Origin: JACDBZ01 sp038233215
GTDB taxonomy: Bacteria; Chloroflexota; Limnocylindria; QHBO01
NCBI GenBank assembly: GCA_038233215.1
Contig: JBBSML010000007.1
Span: 44,050-108,049, forward strand
Direction: 5' to 3'
DNA length: 64,000 bases
The notes below the pieces were generated by a model. That model did not search any database, was not told the origin of the DNA, and saw nothing but the letters and a program-made list of their open reading frames with translations. Positions 1 to 8,456 of the stretch are shown in pieces (position 1 is the first letter of the stretch; each line of letters opens with the position of its first letter). The position numbers and the translations under genes were made by a program.

Positions 1-12
1 AACGATCACTCG

Positions 13-2547
13 TCAGTCGTATGGACGCGAGTCCTCCGACTCGTAGAGAGCGGTAACCTTTGCCCCCTGGAATGCGAGAACCGCCGTCCGCGCCGCGGCA
101 TCAGCGAGATCCAGTACGCGAAGTGTTCCGTCCTCCACCCTGGCCACCGACTCAACACGAACGAACCGATCGCTGTACCGCTCGGCGAACATCGCGAGCG
201 CATGGAGCTTGGCTCGCGCGTCTGCGAGATAGTCGCCATGTGGATCGACGATCGATGCCCCGAGCGTCCCATCTGAACGCCGGGACACAATGATGAAGTC
301 GGGCTGTAGGGACGCCCACTGCCCATCGTCGTGGTGGTACGCGATCCGCAGCGACGCCGGCGTTGCGCTTCCCGGATTGCGGTACCACGCGACGAACCCG
401 GGCCGGGCTAGCTCCGCCTGAACGACTCGCCGCTCCCACTCGTTGAGCTCCGCGGGAAACATCCCGCCGTCGTCCGCGTATAAGTGCCCCGAGTACCTGG
501 GCAAATCTTCGCCGTGCCGGTCCTTCGTGGCGGCCCGTTCGTTTGCCCGCAGTTCGACTGTCACCTCCTCGGGGGACGTCGTTTGCTCGCGTACCCGCGT
601 GTAGGCAGCGCGCGTAGCGCCTGTCGTAAGCAGGATCTCCACCCGGACCCGGTTGAGCTGTTCCTGGACCCACGCAGTCGTTGTCTCGTCGATGGCCCCG
701 ACGACGCTCTCCACGCGCAGGAGCGCGGCGACCTGGACACGGACCTGATCCCGGTTTGCGCCCGGCCCGGCAGCCGCCAGCCGATGCGCGAACCATGCCT
801 TTCCGACGCCCTCGCGCACAGCATTGATCATCCGCTGGCTGTCCCGCGCCACATCGCGTGCGTGGGTCGCAATCCTCCGAACCTCGGGCTCTGCGCCGGT
901 TTCCTCGCCGACCGTCGTGATGCGTGATCGCCGAACCTCGGCCGCGAGCATGTCCTCGATGTTCGCGTCCACGGCTGCCCTGTGCTCCGCGGCGAGGCCA
1001 TCGAGCCGCGAGTTCAGGCGCGACGTCAGTTCAGCTACGGCGTTCGCCAGCAGTGGCGCTCCGCTCGCATCGTCGGCGAGAAGCCGGGCGAGCGTCCTGG
1101 CCCGTCTCAGCGGGCTGGCGCTGCGGTCGGGCGTCGGGATGCTGGGCAGCGCGCCGATGAAGTCGAAGACTTCGCGGCCCAGGTGCGGATTGCGATCGAA
1201 GACCTGCGGCGCCCGCACAACCGCCGCCGCCACCCGGAGCTGGCCGTTGTCCGGCCCGGTACCCTCGAGCGCGTCCTTGATGGCCGTCAGCGCCTTCCGA
1301 TCGAACAGCGGCAGGTAGCAGGTGACCGAGTTCAGGGCGTCATCGGTCGCGATGCGGTGCGCCAGCGGCTGGCGAACCATCCGGCCGATGATCTGGGCGA
1401 TGTGCGTCGCATCCTTCGCGGGCCGCTCCGAGTAGAGCACCTCTGCGCGCGGGCAGTCCCATCCGGTGGAGATCGCTTCCTTGGCCAGCACGACGCGGAC
1501 ATCGGTATCGGTCTGGATCGACTCGGGGAACACCCACTCGACTGTCCGCGAGCCCAGCGTCATCGTCTGATGCTCGCCGAGGACGTGCGCGATCGCCTGC
1601 GGCCCGAGCTCGGGCCACTCCTCCTCGATGGTCGAGACCAGCTCGGTGAGCTTGGCATCGCTCGCCTTGTCCGGCACCTGGACAACGAGCACGGGGAGCA
1701 CCTCGGGCTCGCCCTCGGCGGCCGAGTACGCGGCCCAGCGCTCCTCAAACGTCCTCGTTGCCTTGACCGCCTCCCGCAGCAACGTCGTCGAGAACGTGCC
1801 CTTCTCGTCGGGCTGGTCGAGGCCGATCTCGTCCTTGACCAGGCCCGAAGCACGCACGCGCCCGATGTCGACCGCGACGTTCGGACGGGTGATGCGGTTG
1901 GTGACCTCACCCATCGCGCGGGTGAATCGGTCAATAGTGGCGGAGATGCCCCACACGATGGGCATCGGCGGGTTGGAGCCTGGCTGACCGCTGATGAGCC
2001 GATGCACGATCGTCTGCCGATCCGCCGCGCGCTTCATGCCGCGGTGCGCCTCGTCGAGGACCATGACGAGTCCCGTCTGGCGTCCCCGGATCGTGTTGCG
2101 CAGGATGTCCCAGAACGAGAACTCCCTGGTATTCGTGCCGCCCTGTGCGAGGCGGCTCGACTTCGACAGCTTCTGGGTGTTGAGGAAATAGACGTGGCGT
2201 GACGCCAGGTCGGCATCCGGGAACGACTCATCGATGTCGCGCAGCTGCCAGTTGTTGAGTAACTCGGACGCATCGAGCATGCGAGCCTTGGTCTGCCGGT
2301 TGAGTGCGGGGTCATCGGTGATCCACAGGAAGCTCACACCCGGATCGGGCTCGGTGTCGAGGTCGGTCGAGCCGAAGAAGAGCGCCTCGATGACTGCCGT
2401 CGCGATGACCGTCTTGCCGGAGCCGGTGATAGCGGACAGCGCGAAGGAGGAGAGGTCTCCATGGGCCACGTCCCGGCGTGATCGCTGGAGGCGCTTGATG
2501 ACCTCGATGGCGGCGTCGCGCTGATAGTCGCGCAGCTCGTAACGCAT
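13..2547 (-). CDS. res: Type III restriction enzyme Res subunit (DEAD/DEAH helicase-nuclease)
   Basis: Motor and cleavage subunit of a type III restriction-modification system, acting on unmodified DNA together with Mod. The 844-aa protein has a superfamily 2 helicase core: Walker A AITGSGKT at residues 39-46, a DEAH box near 165, and a C-terminal helicase motif ending in QIIGRMVR. A C-terminal PDF motif near residue 749 matches the start of the PD-(D/E)xK nuclease fold, but where E-x-K is expected the protein has IVDPHG (Asp near 768). Its ATG follows the mod stop codon directly (TAG then ATG), so the two are translationally coupled. The gene is complete, its stop lying 13 bases from the window edge. 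Family assignment is firm; nuclease activity is inferred. Confidence 0.88.
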   Translation of the reverse strand: MRYELRDYQRDAAIEVIKRLQRSRRDVAHGDLSSFALSAITGSGKTVIATAVIEALFFGSTDLDTEPDPGVSFLWITDDPALNRQTKARMLDASELLNNWQLRDIDESFPDADLASRHVYFLNTQKLSKSSRLAQGGTNTREFSFWDILRNTIRGRQTGLVMVLDEAHRGMKRAADRQTIVHRLISGQPGSNPPMPIVWGISATIDRFTRAMGEVTNRITRPNVAVDIGRVRASGLVKDEIGLDQPDEKGTFSTTLLREAVKATRTFEERWAAYSAAEGEPEVLPVLVVQVPDKASDAKLTELVSTIEEEWPELGPQAIAHVLGEHQTMTLGSRTVEWVFPESIQTDTDVRVVLAKEAISTGWDCPRAEVLYSERPAKDATHIAQIIGRMVRQPLAHRIATDDALNSVTCYLPLFDRKALTAIKDALEGTGPDNGQLRVAAAVVRAPQVFDRNPHLGREVFDFIGALPSIPTPDRSASPLRRARTLARLLADDASGAPLLANAVAELTSRLNSRLDGLAAEHRAAVDANIEDMLAAEVRRSRITTVGEETGAEPEVRRIATHARDVARDSQRMINAVREGVGKAWFAHRLAAAGPGANRDQVRVQVAALLRVESVVGAIDETTTAWVQEQLNRVRVEILLTTGATRAAYTRVREQTTSPEEVTVELRANERAATKDRHGEDLPRYSGHLYADDGGMFPAELNEWERRVVQAELARPGFVAWYRNPGSATPASLRIAYHHDDGQWASLQPDFIIVSRRSDGTLGASIVDPHGDYLADARAKLHALAMFAERYSDRFVRVESVARVEDGTLRVLDLADAAARTAVLAFQGAKVTALYESEDSRPYD

Positions 2548-4662
2548 CTAATCGCGCCCGCGCTCGGGCAGGAACATCGACAGGTAGGAATCGGGCAGGC
2601 GGACGGTGTCCATGCCGTTGGGCAGCTCAGCGGCGATGCCGGCGAACGTGGTCGGCGAGTGCGTCACGATGAACGCGGTGGTCGCCGTCTCCGGGCGTGC
2701 CGAGACGAAGCTGCGCCATCGGTCCTCGTCGAAGAGGATGCCGTACCGATCCGTCCAAGCGTACGGGAGCGGGGCGCCGGCCTCGTCCGTGCGCGGTGCG
2801 ATCGGCCCGGAGGCGCCGGCGCGCAGCCAGAGCAGCGGCGCGATGGCGTCGTAGGCCAGTCCGAGGTCGACGTCGTCCGCGTCGAGGTAGCGGAGCTCCA
2901 GGAAAGCGGCGTTCTCCTCGAGACCGTCGGCAATCGGGAACTCATCGGTGAACTTGTAATCGCCCTTGTTCGGTTCGCCATCCGGCGTTTGGCCGGTGAT
3001 CGCCGCCGTCACGCGCGGCCGCGTGATGTGCTCGAAGATGCCGAGCGCCTCCCACTCCGGATCGCCGGGCCGGAGGCCCTGGGCGCGCAGACCCTTCGCC
3101 TCGTCGACGGACACCTCGTTATTGGTGACCATGATCGATTGTCGCCGACCGCCGTCCTGCCGATTTAGCCGCATGACGGCATGAGCCGTAGTTGCCGAGC
3201 CCGCGAAAAAGTCCAGCACAACGGCGTCGGGCTTGCTCTTCACGAAGAAGCGGACCGTGTCTTCGACGGCATATAGAGACTTGGGAAACGGAAATCGACG
3301 GTCCTTGAGCAACGCGCGCAAGAGCGAGGTGCCGTACTGGCCGGCGTCGTGACCTGGAAACCTCCATGCAGTGGTAGCCCGCGTGACCTTTCCTTGCATC
3401 GCCACCACGACCTTCGATCCATCAGGTCGCTCGCCAGCGATGGCCCATTCTCCTGCCTTGATCCTCCGTAGTGCGCTGGCGCTGAGGTAGGTGAAGATGA
3501 ACGGCTGATGAGCGTGGCCGGCACTAACGCGAACAAACCCAGCATCGTTAAGACGCAACAGGCTAGGCCCTGTCAATCCCCAGTTCATGTGCAGTCCATC
3601 CTCGCGAATGGGAAACACGGGTACGGCGTCACGCCTAGCCGGGACACTCTCGACGGGGTCCGTAGGTCCCAGCGGATCGCCGACACCCACGATGCGTTGT
3701 GTCTCGGGTGAGACGAAGATCGGATAGAACTGCCTCGGCCGAGTGCGCCGCACAGACGAGAGGTCAGTACGACGCAAGTACCACCACCTCACCTCGCGTT
3801 CGTGGCCATCGCCAGTGGGGTGAACTACGTGTGCGCCGCCGAGGATGGCGAAGAAGATGTACTCATCGGATCGGGAAAACAAGTCCTCCCGCTTCGCGCC
3901 CGACGGGTTGATCACGCTGCTGACCATCTGCAGCCGGGCATTGGCGAATGTCTGTTCCAACAGCAGTCCCAGACGGAGGTACTCCCGCTCGTCGATCGTG
4001 ACGATGAGGACCGAGTCGTCGGGATTCAGGAGCTCCTTGGCGAGCTTGAGGCGCCGCTCCATAAATGCGAGCCACTTGCTATGGCGGTAGGCATCGCTGT
4101 CGTCGACGTAGTCGTTGTTGTACTTCCAGTCGCGCGCGCCGCTGTTGTAGGGCGGGTCGATGTAGATGCAGTCGACCTTGCCGGCGTGGGTAAAGCGCAG
4201 TGCCTCGAGCGCGTGGTGGTTCTCGCCATTGATGACGACGTGGTACGGCTTGTCGCCGCCGCGCTCGACCGTGCCGACGGAGCGAAATCCGGGCAGCACC
4301 GGCTCGCCGAAGTCGGTGATGACGACTAGCGAATCGAGCGGCATGCGTTCGCGCTCGCCGACTGCGTGCTCGCCCCGGGCGACGTAGGCGCCATCCGGAT
4401 CGCGAACCAGTCCCACGGTCGCGAGGGGATCCTCGACAGCGAGGACCTCGTAGGTCGGACTGTCGGGGTCATCTCGGCTGACGACTTGGGAGCCGGTGCG
4501 GATCGCATGCTGAGGCAACCGCACCCGCTCGGGGATGTGCTGCTCGAACACCAGCCCGAAGCTGCGGCGCTGCTTGAGCCGATCGGTCTGGCTTCGAAGG
4601 TCCTCCCGCAGGGCCGGATCCTCGACCCGCTCGAGGAGGACGTCCAGCTCGCTTCGAATCAT
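2548..4662 (-). CDS. mod: Type III DNA methyltransferase Mod subunit
   Basis: Site-specific adenine DNA methyltransferase that supplies sequence recognition for the type III system. The 704-aa protein carries the amino-methyltransferase motif IV DPPYNSG at residues 169-175 and the SAM-binding motif DFFAGSATTAHAV near residue 484. The order catalytic motif then SAM motif is the beta class, as expected for type III Mod proteins. The stretch between the motifs is the likely target-recognition region. It is the first gene of the mod-res operon. A -10-like TAGGCT lies 6 nt before the ATG and there is no Shine-Dalgarno, so the transcript may be leaderless. The SAM motif has Ala where many relatives have Gly (FAGSG), a common variant. 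Confidence 0.9.
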   Translation of the reverse strand: MIRSELDVLLERVEDPALREDLRSQTDRLKQRRSFGLVFEQHIPERVRLPQHAIRTGSQVVSRDDPDSPTYEVLAVEDPLATVGLVRDPDGAYVARGEHAVGERERMPLDSLVVITDFGEPVLPGFRSVGTVERGGDKPYHVVINGENHHALEALRFTHAGKVDCIYIDPPYNSGARDWKYNNDYVDDSDAYRHSKWLAFMERRLKLAKELLNPDDSVLIVTIDEREYLRLGLLLEQTFANARLQMVSSVINPSGAKREDLFSRSDEYIFFAILGGAHVVHPTGDGHEREVRWWYLRRTDLSSVRRTRPRQFYPIFVSPETQRIVGVGDPLGPTDPVESVPARRDAVPVFPIREDGLHMNWGLTGPSLLRLNDAGFVRVSAGHAHQPFIFTYLSASALRRIKAGEWAIAGERPDGSKVVVAMQGKVTRATTAWRFPGHDAGQYGTSLLRALLKDRRFPFPKSLYAVEDTVRFFVKSKPDAVVLDFFAGSATTAHAVMRLNRQDGGRRQSIMVTNNEVSVDEAKGLRAQGLRPGDPEWEALGIFEHITRPRVTAAITGQTPDGEPNKGDYKFTDEFPIADGLEENAAFLELRYLDADDVDLGLAYDAIAPLLWLRAGASGPIAPRTDEAGAPLPYAWTDRYGILFDEDRWRSFVSARPETATTAFIVTHSPTTFAGIAAELPNGMDTVRLPDSYLSMFLPERGRD

Positions 4663-4668
4663 GCGCTA

Positions 4669-4674
4669 AGCCTA
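4669..4674 (-). promoter_or_regulatory. -10-like hexamer of mod
   Basis: Reads TAGGCT on the minus strand, with 6 nt to the mod ATG at 4662. It is one of a series of TANNNT hexamers at this distance in the window. Confidence 0.45.
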
Positions 4675-4789
4675 CCCGCAGGCGCGGCGACGTTCCCACA
4701 TTCCCGCGCAGCCGAAAGGACCTCGTTTCGGGCAGCCCGCGCTACGTTGAGAATCAGCCACGAATGCTTCACTGATGTGAGGCTCCCTT

Positions 4790-4825
4790 TTCGGAGCGCC
4801 CAGCGACTTCGGAGCGCCCAGCGAC
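4790..4825. repeat. 18-bp perfect tandem repeat, two copies
   Basis: The unit TTCGGAGCGCCCAGCGAC occurs at 4790-4807 and again at 4808-4825 without mismatch. The related string CTTCGGAGCG appears once more near 5045. Confidence 0.9.
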
Positions 4826-4958
4826 ACCCTGGGTAGCGCTTCGAGCATCACCTGGCCGTATGCTTTACCGCGGCGAGATGGCTCAGAGACCCACTAGACC
4901 GGCGCCCCTAGCTCAACAAACAACGCGTTACCAGGCAACCAACTCGCGGGCGGCCGGC

Positions 4959-5131
4959 CCCCGAAGCGTTCCCCGTAGCGTTCCCCGTATCAAGTGTTCG
5001 AACGTACCCTGACGATACGAAGCTGCAGGGAACGGAGCTTCGGGCTTCGGAGCGTGAGGGCGCTTGATCCCCGAAGCGTTCCCCGTAGCTCCCGTATCAA
5101 GTGTTCGAACGTACCCTGACGATACGAAGCT
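4959..5131. repeat. Duplicated bipartite direct repeat (two copies)
   Basis: Copy 1 is 4959-5024 and copy 2 is 5069-5131. Each has a 21-nt left block (4959-4979, 5069-5089) and a 41-nt right block (4984-5024, 5091-5131), both identical between copies. The blocks are separated by GTTC in copy 1 and by T in copy 2. Inside the right block CGTATC and GATACG form a short inverted pair around a TTCGAA palindrome. The layout resembles resolvase or invertase sites and lies about 270 bp from a serine recombinase gene, but that link is inference. Confidence 0.85.
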
Positions 5132-5180
5132 CGACTACCGTGTACGCCAGTTATAGCGTCGACTCAGGAGGTACTCACGG

Positions 5181-5351
5181 ATGCCCCTGTCCGCTGAACA
5201 AATGCAGACAATGATGGCCGAGATCGACTGCGGAGTGACCCGCGAGGAGTCCCGGCTGGCACCCCTCGACGCCGCTGAAGCGGGGTTCTGGGAACGGGCC
5301 GTGGTCGAGATCCGGGCCATCAAAGAGCAAGGCTATCCCGCCGGCGACTGA
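5181..5351 (+). CDS. Small acidic protein of unknown function (56 aa)
   Basis: I do not recognise this protein. A perfect Shine-Dalgarno AGGAGG at 5166-5171 lies 9 nt before the ATG, which is strong support because most genes here lack one. The 56-aa product begins MPLSAEQMQTMMAEIDC, is acidic and probably helical, with no signal peptide or membrane segment. It is on the plus strand, convergent with the recombinase operon, whose last stop is 46 bp away. It lies between the repeats and the recombinase, so it probably belongs to the mobile element. The short length leaves function open. Confidence 0.6.
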   Translation: MPLSAEQMQTMMAEIDCGVTREESRLAPLDAAEAGFWERAVVEIRAIKEQGYPAGD

Positions 5352-5397
5352 TGGGCGGCCAGCCGGCACCCAGCCGCCGGAGGACGATGACCGATCA

Positions 5398-6087
5398 CTA
5401 CTGACCGATCGACCGCTTCAGTCTTCCAAGGGTGGCCGTTCCGATGCCAAGGCGGCGAGCGGCTTCGCGCTGAGAGAGCTTGCCGGCGGCCAGCTCCGCA
5501 CGCACCGTCTCCCAGCGACGTGCGAAGCCGTGGCGTGAGGAGACGGGCGGCCTCCCGATGCGGGCGCCGTTGCGTGCAGCTTTCCTCATTCCCTCTCGCA
5601 CGCGATCCGCGATCAGCTCCCGCTCCATCTCGGCCACGGCCGCGAGGATCGTGAAGACCAACCGCCCCGTGGCGCTGGTCGTGTCGAGCTCGGGCTGAGT
5701 CAGTGACGCGAATCCGACCCCGGAATGCTCGAGGTCGCGCAAGGTGGCGAGAGCGTGCAAGGTGGAACGGTAGGCACGGTCGAGCTTCCAGACCAGGACA
5801 CGGTCGACGCGTCGTCTAGCTGCGTCTGCCAACAGGCGGGCCCACGCGGTCCGGTGGCTCAAGTCGCCGGCCGCAGCCGCGTCAACGTATTCAGTGGCGA
5901 TCCAGCCGCGCGCCGAAACGTACTCCCGCATGGCCACGAGCTGGAGCTCTGGGTCTTGGTCTTTGTCGCGCGTGCTGACACGCGCGTACAGGGCCACACG
6001 GATGCCCGCATCCCGCCGACGTCCGTCTGACTCTGCGAACTGACCGGCCCCTCTTGGAGGGGCACCGACGACGACTCGATCGGTCAT
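5398..6087 (-). CDS. Serine recombinase (resolvase/invertase family)
   Basis: Small serine recombinase that cuts and rejoins DNA through a 5'-phosphoserine. The 229-aa protein has the N-terminal resolvase domain with catalytic Ser38 in LYARVST, the downstream arginine-rich LIADRVREGMRKAARNG helix, and a C-terminal helix-turn-helix (KLSQREAARRLGIGTATLGR). Length and layout fit resolvases and invertases, not large serine integrases. I placed the start at 6087 because that ATG overlaps the stop of the upstream DUF3631 gene as ATGA; an in-frame start 8 codons earlier exists. Last gene of the element operon. The duplicated repeats at 4959-5131 are candidate target sites. Confidence 0.9.
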   Translation of the reverse strand: MTDRVVVGAPPRGAGQFAESDGRRRDAGIRVALYARVSTRDKDQDPELQLVAMREYVSARGWIATEYVDAAAAGDLSHRTAWARLLADAARRRVDRVLVWKLDRAYRSTLHALATLRDLEHSGVGFASLTQPELDTTSATGRLVFTILAAVAEMERELIADRVREGMRKAARNGARIGRPPVSSRHGFARRWETVRAELAAGKLSQREAARRLGIGTATLGRLKRSIGQ

Positions 6088-7361
6088 ACCGTCGGCTCCC
6101 ACGGCGGCCACAGGACGACTTGCGTGGTGTCGAGCCTTCCACCTACGCCATCCAGCAACGTCGGATTGACCGCACCGCCCGCGGTGACCGCACTCTCGGT
6201 TGGTAGATGAGTTTCAACCGCTACACCGCTACGCTCGAGCTTCGCTTCACGCTCCGAGGCAGCGGAGTAGCGGTTGGGATCGCCTATGGGTGGCGGCAAG
6301 TAGCGACTGAACGCGTCGGTGAACTGCTCGAGGTCATAGCCACGGACGTTCTCTCCACCGATCCTCAGTTGACGGGCGCGAATCCCGAACGGGCTGAGCA
6401 GCCGGCCCATGCCGGTTGGCCTCAGTCCTCGACCGTTGTTCCACTCCTGCCAAGGATGAACCTCGAACTCATCCGCCAGCAGAACATCCAGCAGGTCCCT
6501 CAATGCCAGCCGCTCGATGCGACGTTCCGCGAAGATCGTACGGATGTCGCCAAGCAGTAGGACGGCGACCTTTTCCTCCTCGAGCTCGAGCACCCCGGAG
6601 AGCCGTAGGGCAGCGCGGCGCCCGCGCGACGGCCACTCTGCCCCCGCCGCATCGGCCAGGGCCAGCAACGGTTCCCAGCTGTCTGCTGCTCGATCAGGCA
6701 GCTCTTCTGGTACGTCGGCCTCCTCGGGCAGCCGCAGCTCAGATGCGAGGACCTCCCACGCGTCTCTTATGGGCGACGCGTCGCGCTCAGCTGTGCGATA
6801 CCGGAAGCGTTCGACAGGCTCATGTCGAGCGCGGCGCTTCAGGGCGACGACGATAGATCGGTCCTGGACCGTATCGGGTAGCCGTCCGATGCTGGCGATT
6901 GCTTTCGGGCAATACACCTCGAACGACTCGAGGCGCATCTTCTTACCCTCACTCACGACTCGCCAGAACGGGACACCGCGTCGGTAGCCGTTGTTGAGCA
7001 GGCCGCGTATGTCCTCCCCGCCATCGGGGTTCCGCCTTCCAAAGATTGTGTCTGCTTCGTCCAAGAGCAATGTCGGGTGCCGCTCGTCGATGATGCGAAA
7101 GAGGGCCGCGAGGCTCGCACCCGCCATTGGCACGGGCTCGCGAGTGAGCAGGCGCAGGCACTCGAGTAGCCGTGTCTTCCCAGAACCCTTCTCCGGGCTC
7201 TGGATGGCCAAGTACGGCGTCGTGTCGAATTGGTCGTACAGCCAGGAATGACCCACCCACAGAGCGACCGCATGGGCTAGTTCTGCGCTGCCAAGGACGA
7301 CAAAACGGCTCAGAAAGACAGCCGTGCAGTCCAGCAGGTCAGACGTCGCGCTAGGGCTCAT
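6084..7361 (-). CDS. DUF3631-type P-loop ATPase of a mobile element
   Basis: P-loop protein of the DUF3631 type found in integrative elements and plasmids, often thought to be a replication or primase-associated ATPase. The 425-aa product has Walker A SPEKGSGKT at residues 55-63 and Walker B LLLDEAD at 98-104, followed by a conserved RGLLNNGYRRG segment near 120. No separate primase catalytic motif is obvious. The ATG chosen at 7361 overlaps the stop of the excisionase-like gene (ATGA), and its own stop overlaps the recombinase start. Role in replicating or mobilising the excised element is inferred from family and context; the ATPase fold is well supported. Confidence 0.78.
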   Translation of the reverse strand: MSPSATSDLLDCTAVFLSRFVVLGSAELAHAVALWVGHSWLYDQFDTTPYLAIQSPEKGSGKTRLLECLRLLTREPVPMAGASLAALFRIIDERHPTLLLDEADTIFGRRNPDGGEDIRGLLNNGYRRGVPFWRVVSEGKKMRLESFEVYCPKAIASIGRLPDTVQDRSIVVALKRRARHEPVERFRYRTAERDASPIRDAWEVLASELRLPEEADVPEELPDRAADSWEPLLALADAAGAEWPSRGRRAALRLSGVLELEEEKVAVLLLGDIRTIFAERRIERLALRDLLDVLLADEFEVHPWQEWNNGRGLRPTGMGRLLSPFGIRARQLRIGGENVRGYDLEQFTDAFSRYLPPPIGDPNRYSAASEREAKLERSGVAVETHLPTESAVTAGGAVNPTLLDGVGGRLDTTQVVLWPPWEPTV

Positions 7362-7630
7362 GACGCACCCCGCTTGTCGATGTATCGGCCTATCGCGGAG
7401 GCAGGGACTAATCGCCTTCGCCCCACTTTGACCGACCACAACTCGCCGCTGAGCAGCTCGGCGTAGAGGGCAGTCCGCCCGATGCCGAGTGCCTTCGCGG
7501 CTTCGTCGATGCTCAGCAGTCGATCGGGCGAGTCTCGCACCGTGTCCAGCTCGGCTCGAATCGCGAGGATCAACGCTTGCACAAGGTCGTCGACGGCAAC
7601 CTGGACGGCCGTCTCATGTTCGCCAGTCAT
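7358..7630 (-). CDS. Excisionase-like helix-turn-helix protein
   Basis: Predicted DNA-binding protein of the excisionase / MerR-like HTH type. The 90-aa product has a C-terminal winged HTH at residues 38-85: LSIDEAAKALGIGRTALYAE then the basic wing VKVGRRRLVP. Such proteins bend DNA at attachment sites or act as small regulators. A longer in-frame ORF exists upstream, but the ATG at 7630 overlaps the stop of the ribbon-helix-helix gene (ATGA), so that start is preferred. The Arg/Lys-rich wing fits DNA binding. Acting together with the tyrosine integrase upstream in the operon is inference. Confidence 0.8.
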   Translation of the reverse strand: MTGEHETAVQVAVDDLVQALILAIRAELDTVRDSPDRLLSIDEAAKALGIGRTALYAELLSGELWSVKVGRRRLVPASAIGRYIDKRGAS

Positions 7631-7800
7631 TGCCCGCCTCGGCTTCGCCACCGTCTCGGCGCTGCCGCAACGCAATGCCGCTCCAAGCCCTCCAAGATGA
7701 GAACGAGTGCCTGCTCCTTCGCGCCGCGCAACTCGAGCTGGGCCAGTTCCCGGAGCCGTTCGAAGTCCTGAGTCGGTATCGCGAGATAAATCGTCCTCAT
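7627..7800 (-). CDS. Small ribbon-helix-helix (CopG/Arc-like) protein, 57 aa
   Basis: The product begins MRTIYLAIPTQDFERLRELA and continues with an Ala/Leu-rich helix ending in LILEGLER. This beta strand-helix-helix pattern is the ribbon-helix-helix fold of CopG/Arc repressors and many antitoxins. The last 15 residues are basic. Its stop overlaps the start of the excisionase-like gene (ATGA), which supports it as a real gene despite its length. It may repress the element operon; no partner toxin is visible. Function is inferred from fold resemblance only. Confidence 0.6.
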   Translation of the reverse strand: MRTIYLAIPTQDFERLRELAQLELRGAKEQALVLILEGLERHCVAAAPRRWRSRGGQ

Positions 7801-7859
7801 GCACAGATGGTCGCGATCTGAGCCTGCTCAGGACAAGGTGTTCAGGTGTTCAAGTTGCT

Positions 7860-8456
7860 CTAGTGGCCTGCCAGACGCCGTCTAACGGTCGAGACGCTCA
7901 CGGCTAGAGCACGGGCAACCGCTTGGTAGCCATGAGGCTTGCCCGCGGCGCGCAGCGCCGCCTGGCAGATCTCGACCTCATCACGATCAACGATCGGCTT
8001 TGGTCCGTCCCTCCGGCGCGCCGGGGCGGAGGCGGCGAGTACCTCAGCTGGAAGCGTGCGCCGGGGCGGCATTGGATGAGTAAGGTCGATCTCCGCGAGG
8101 ATCTCCCGCGCTTCCATCCTTTGAGCACTACCCACCGTGGGCCATATCCGACGGATTAGGCGCTCCCATTGGTCGTCCGAGAGATCCGGCCGTTCGCCCC
8201 GAGCCGCACGCAATGCTCTCACCGTGGCAAGAGCGATGCCCGCTAGGGATGGCGCGCGGGCGGCATGGAGACCAGGTAAGCCCGGTGGAGATCCCAGCGG
8301 CGCCGACTGCGCGCAGTCGAGCTCGAGCTGAGTCAAGTCCCTGAATTCACGCCACACCGCGACGTAGATGAAGCCTCCCGGCGTGGTTGCATCCGATGCC
8401 GTCCAGCCCGGCGGGAGCCCGGGTTCATTTAGATCGCCAGGTGACCGTTCGCTCAA
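7860..8456 (-). CDS. Helix-turn-helix protein of the integrative element
   Basis: A 198-aa protein I cannot assign to a named family. The C-terminus (GYQAVARALAVSVSTVRRRL) reads as a helix-turn-helix, so DNA binding is likely. The middle is Arg/Pro-rich and the N-terminus shows no motif. The start is a TTG that overlaps the integrase stop (TTGA), so it is translated after the integrase. A 59-nt gap separates it from the ribbon-helix-helix gene. It could be a regulator of excision or replication. Confidence 0.65.
   Translation of the reverse strand: MSERSPGDLNEPGLPPGWTASDATTPGGFIYVAVWREFRDLTQLELDCAQSAPLGSPPGLPGLHAARAPSLAGIALATVRALRAARGERPDLSDDQWERLIRRIWPTVGSAQRMEAREILAEIDLTHPMPPRRTLPAEVLAASAPARRRDGPKPIVDRDEVEICQAALRAAGKPHGYQAVARALAVSVSTVRRRLAGH

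Larger units (their letters stand above)
4663..5180. other. Gene-free repeat-rich stretch
   Basis: No credible ORF is seen in either strand. The stretch holds an 18-bp tandem repeat, a duplicated bipartite repeat of 63-66 bp, and at its right end the Shine-Dalgarno of the small gene starting at 5181. It separates the restriction-modification operon from the recombinase operon. It could be a recombination site, an origin-like region of the mobile element, or a remnant. Confidence 0.6.

Noticed and set aside
982..2202. 406-aa plus-strand ORF opposite res
   Set aside because: Arg/Asp-rich shadow of the Res gene; Res motifs are clear on the other strand.
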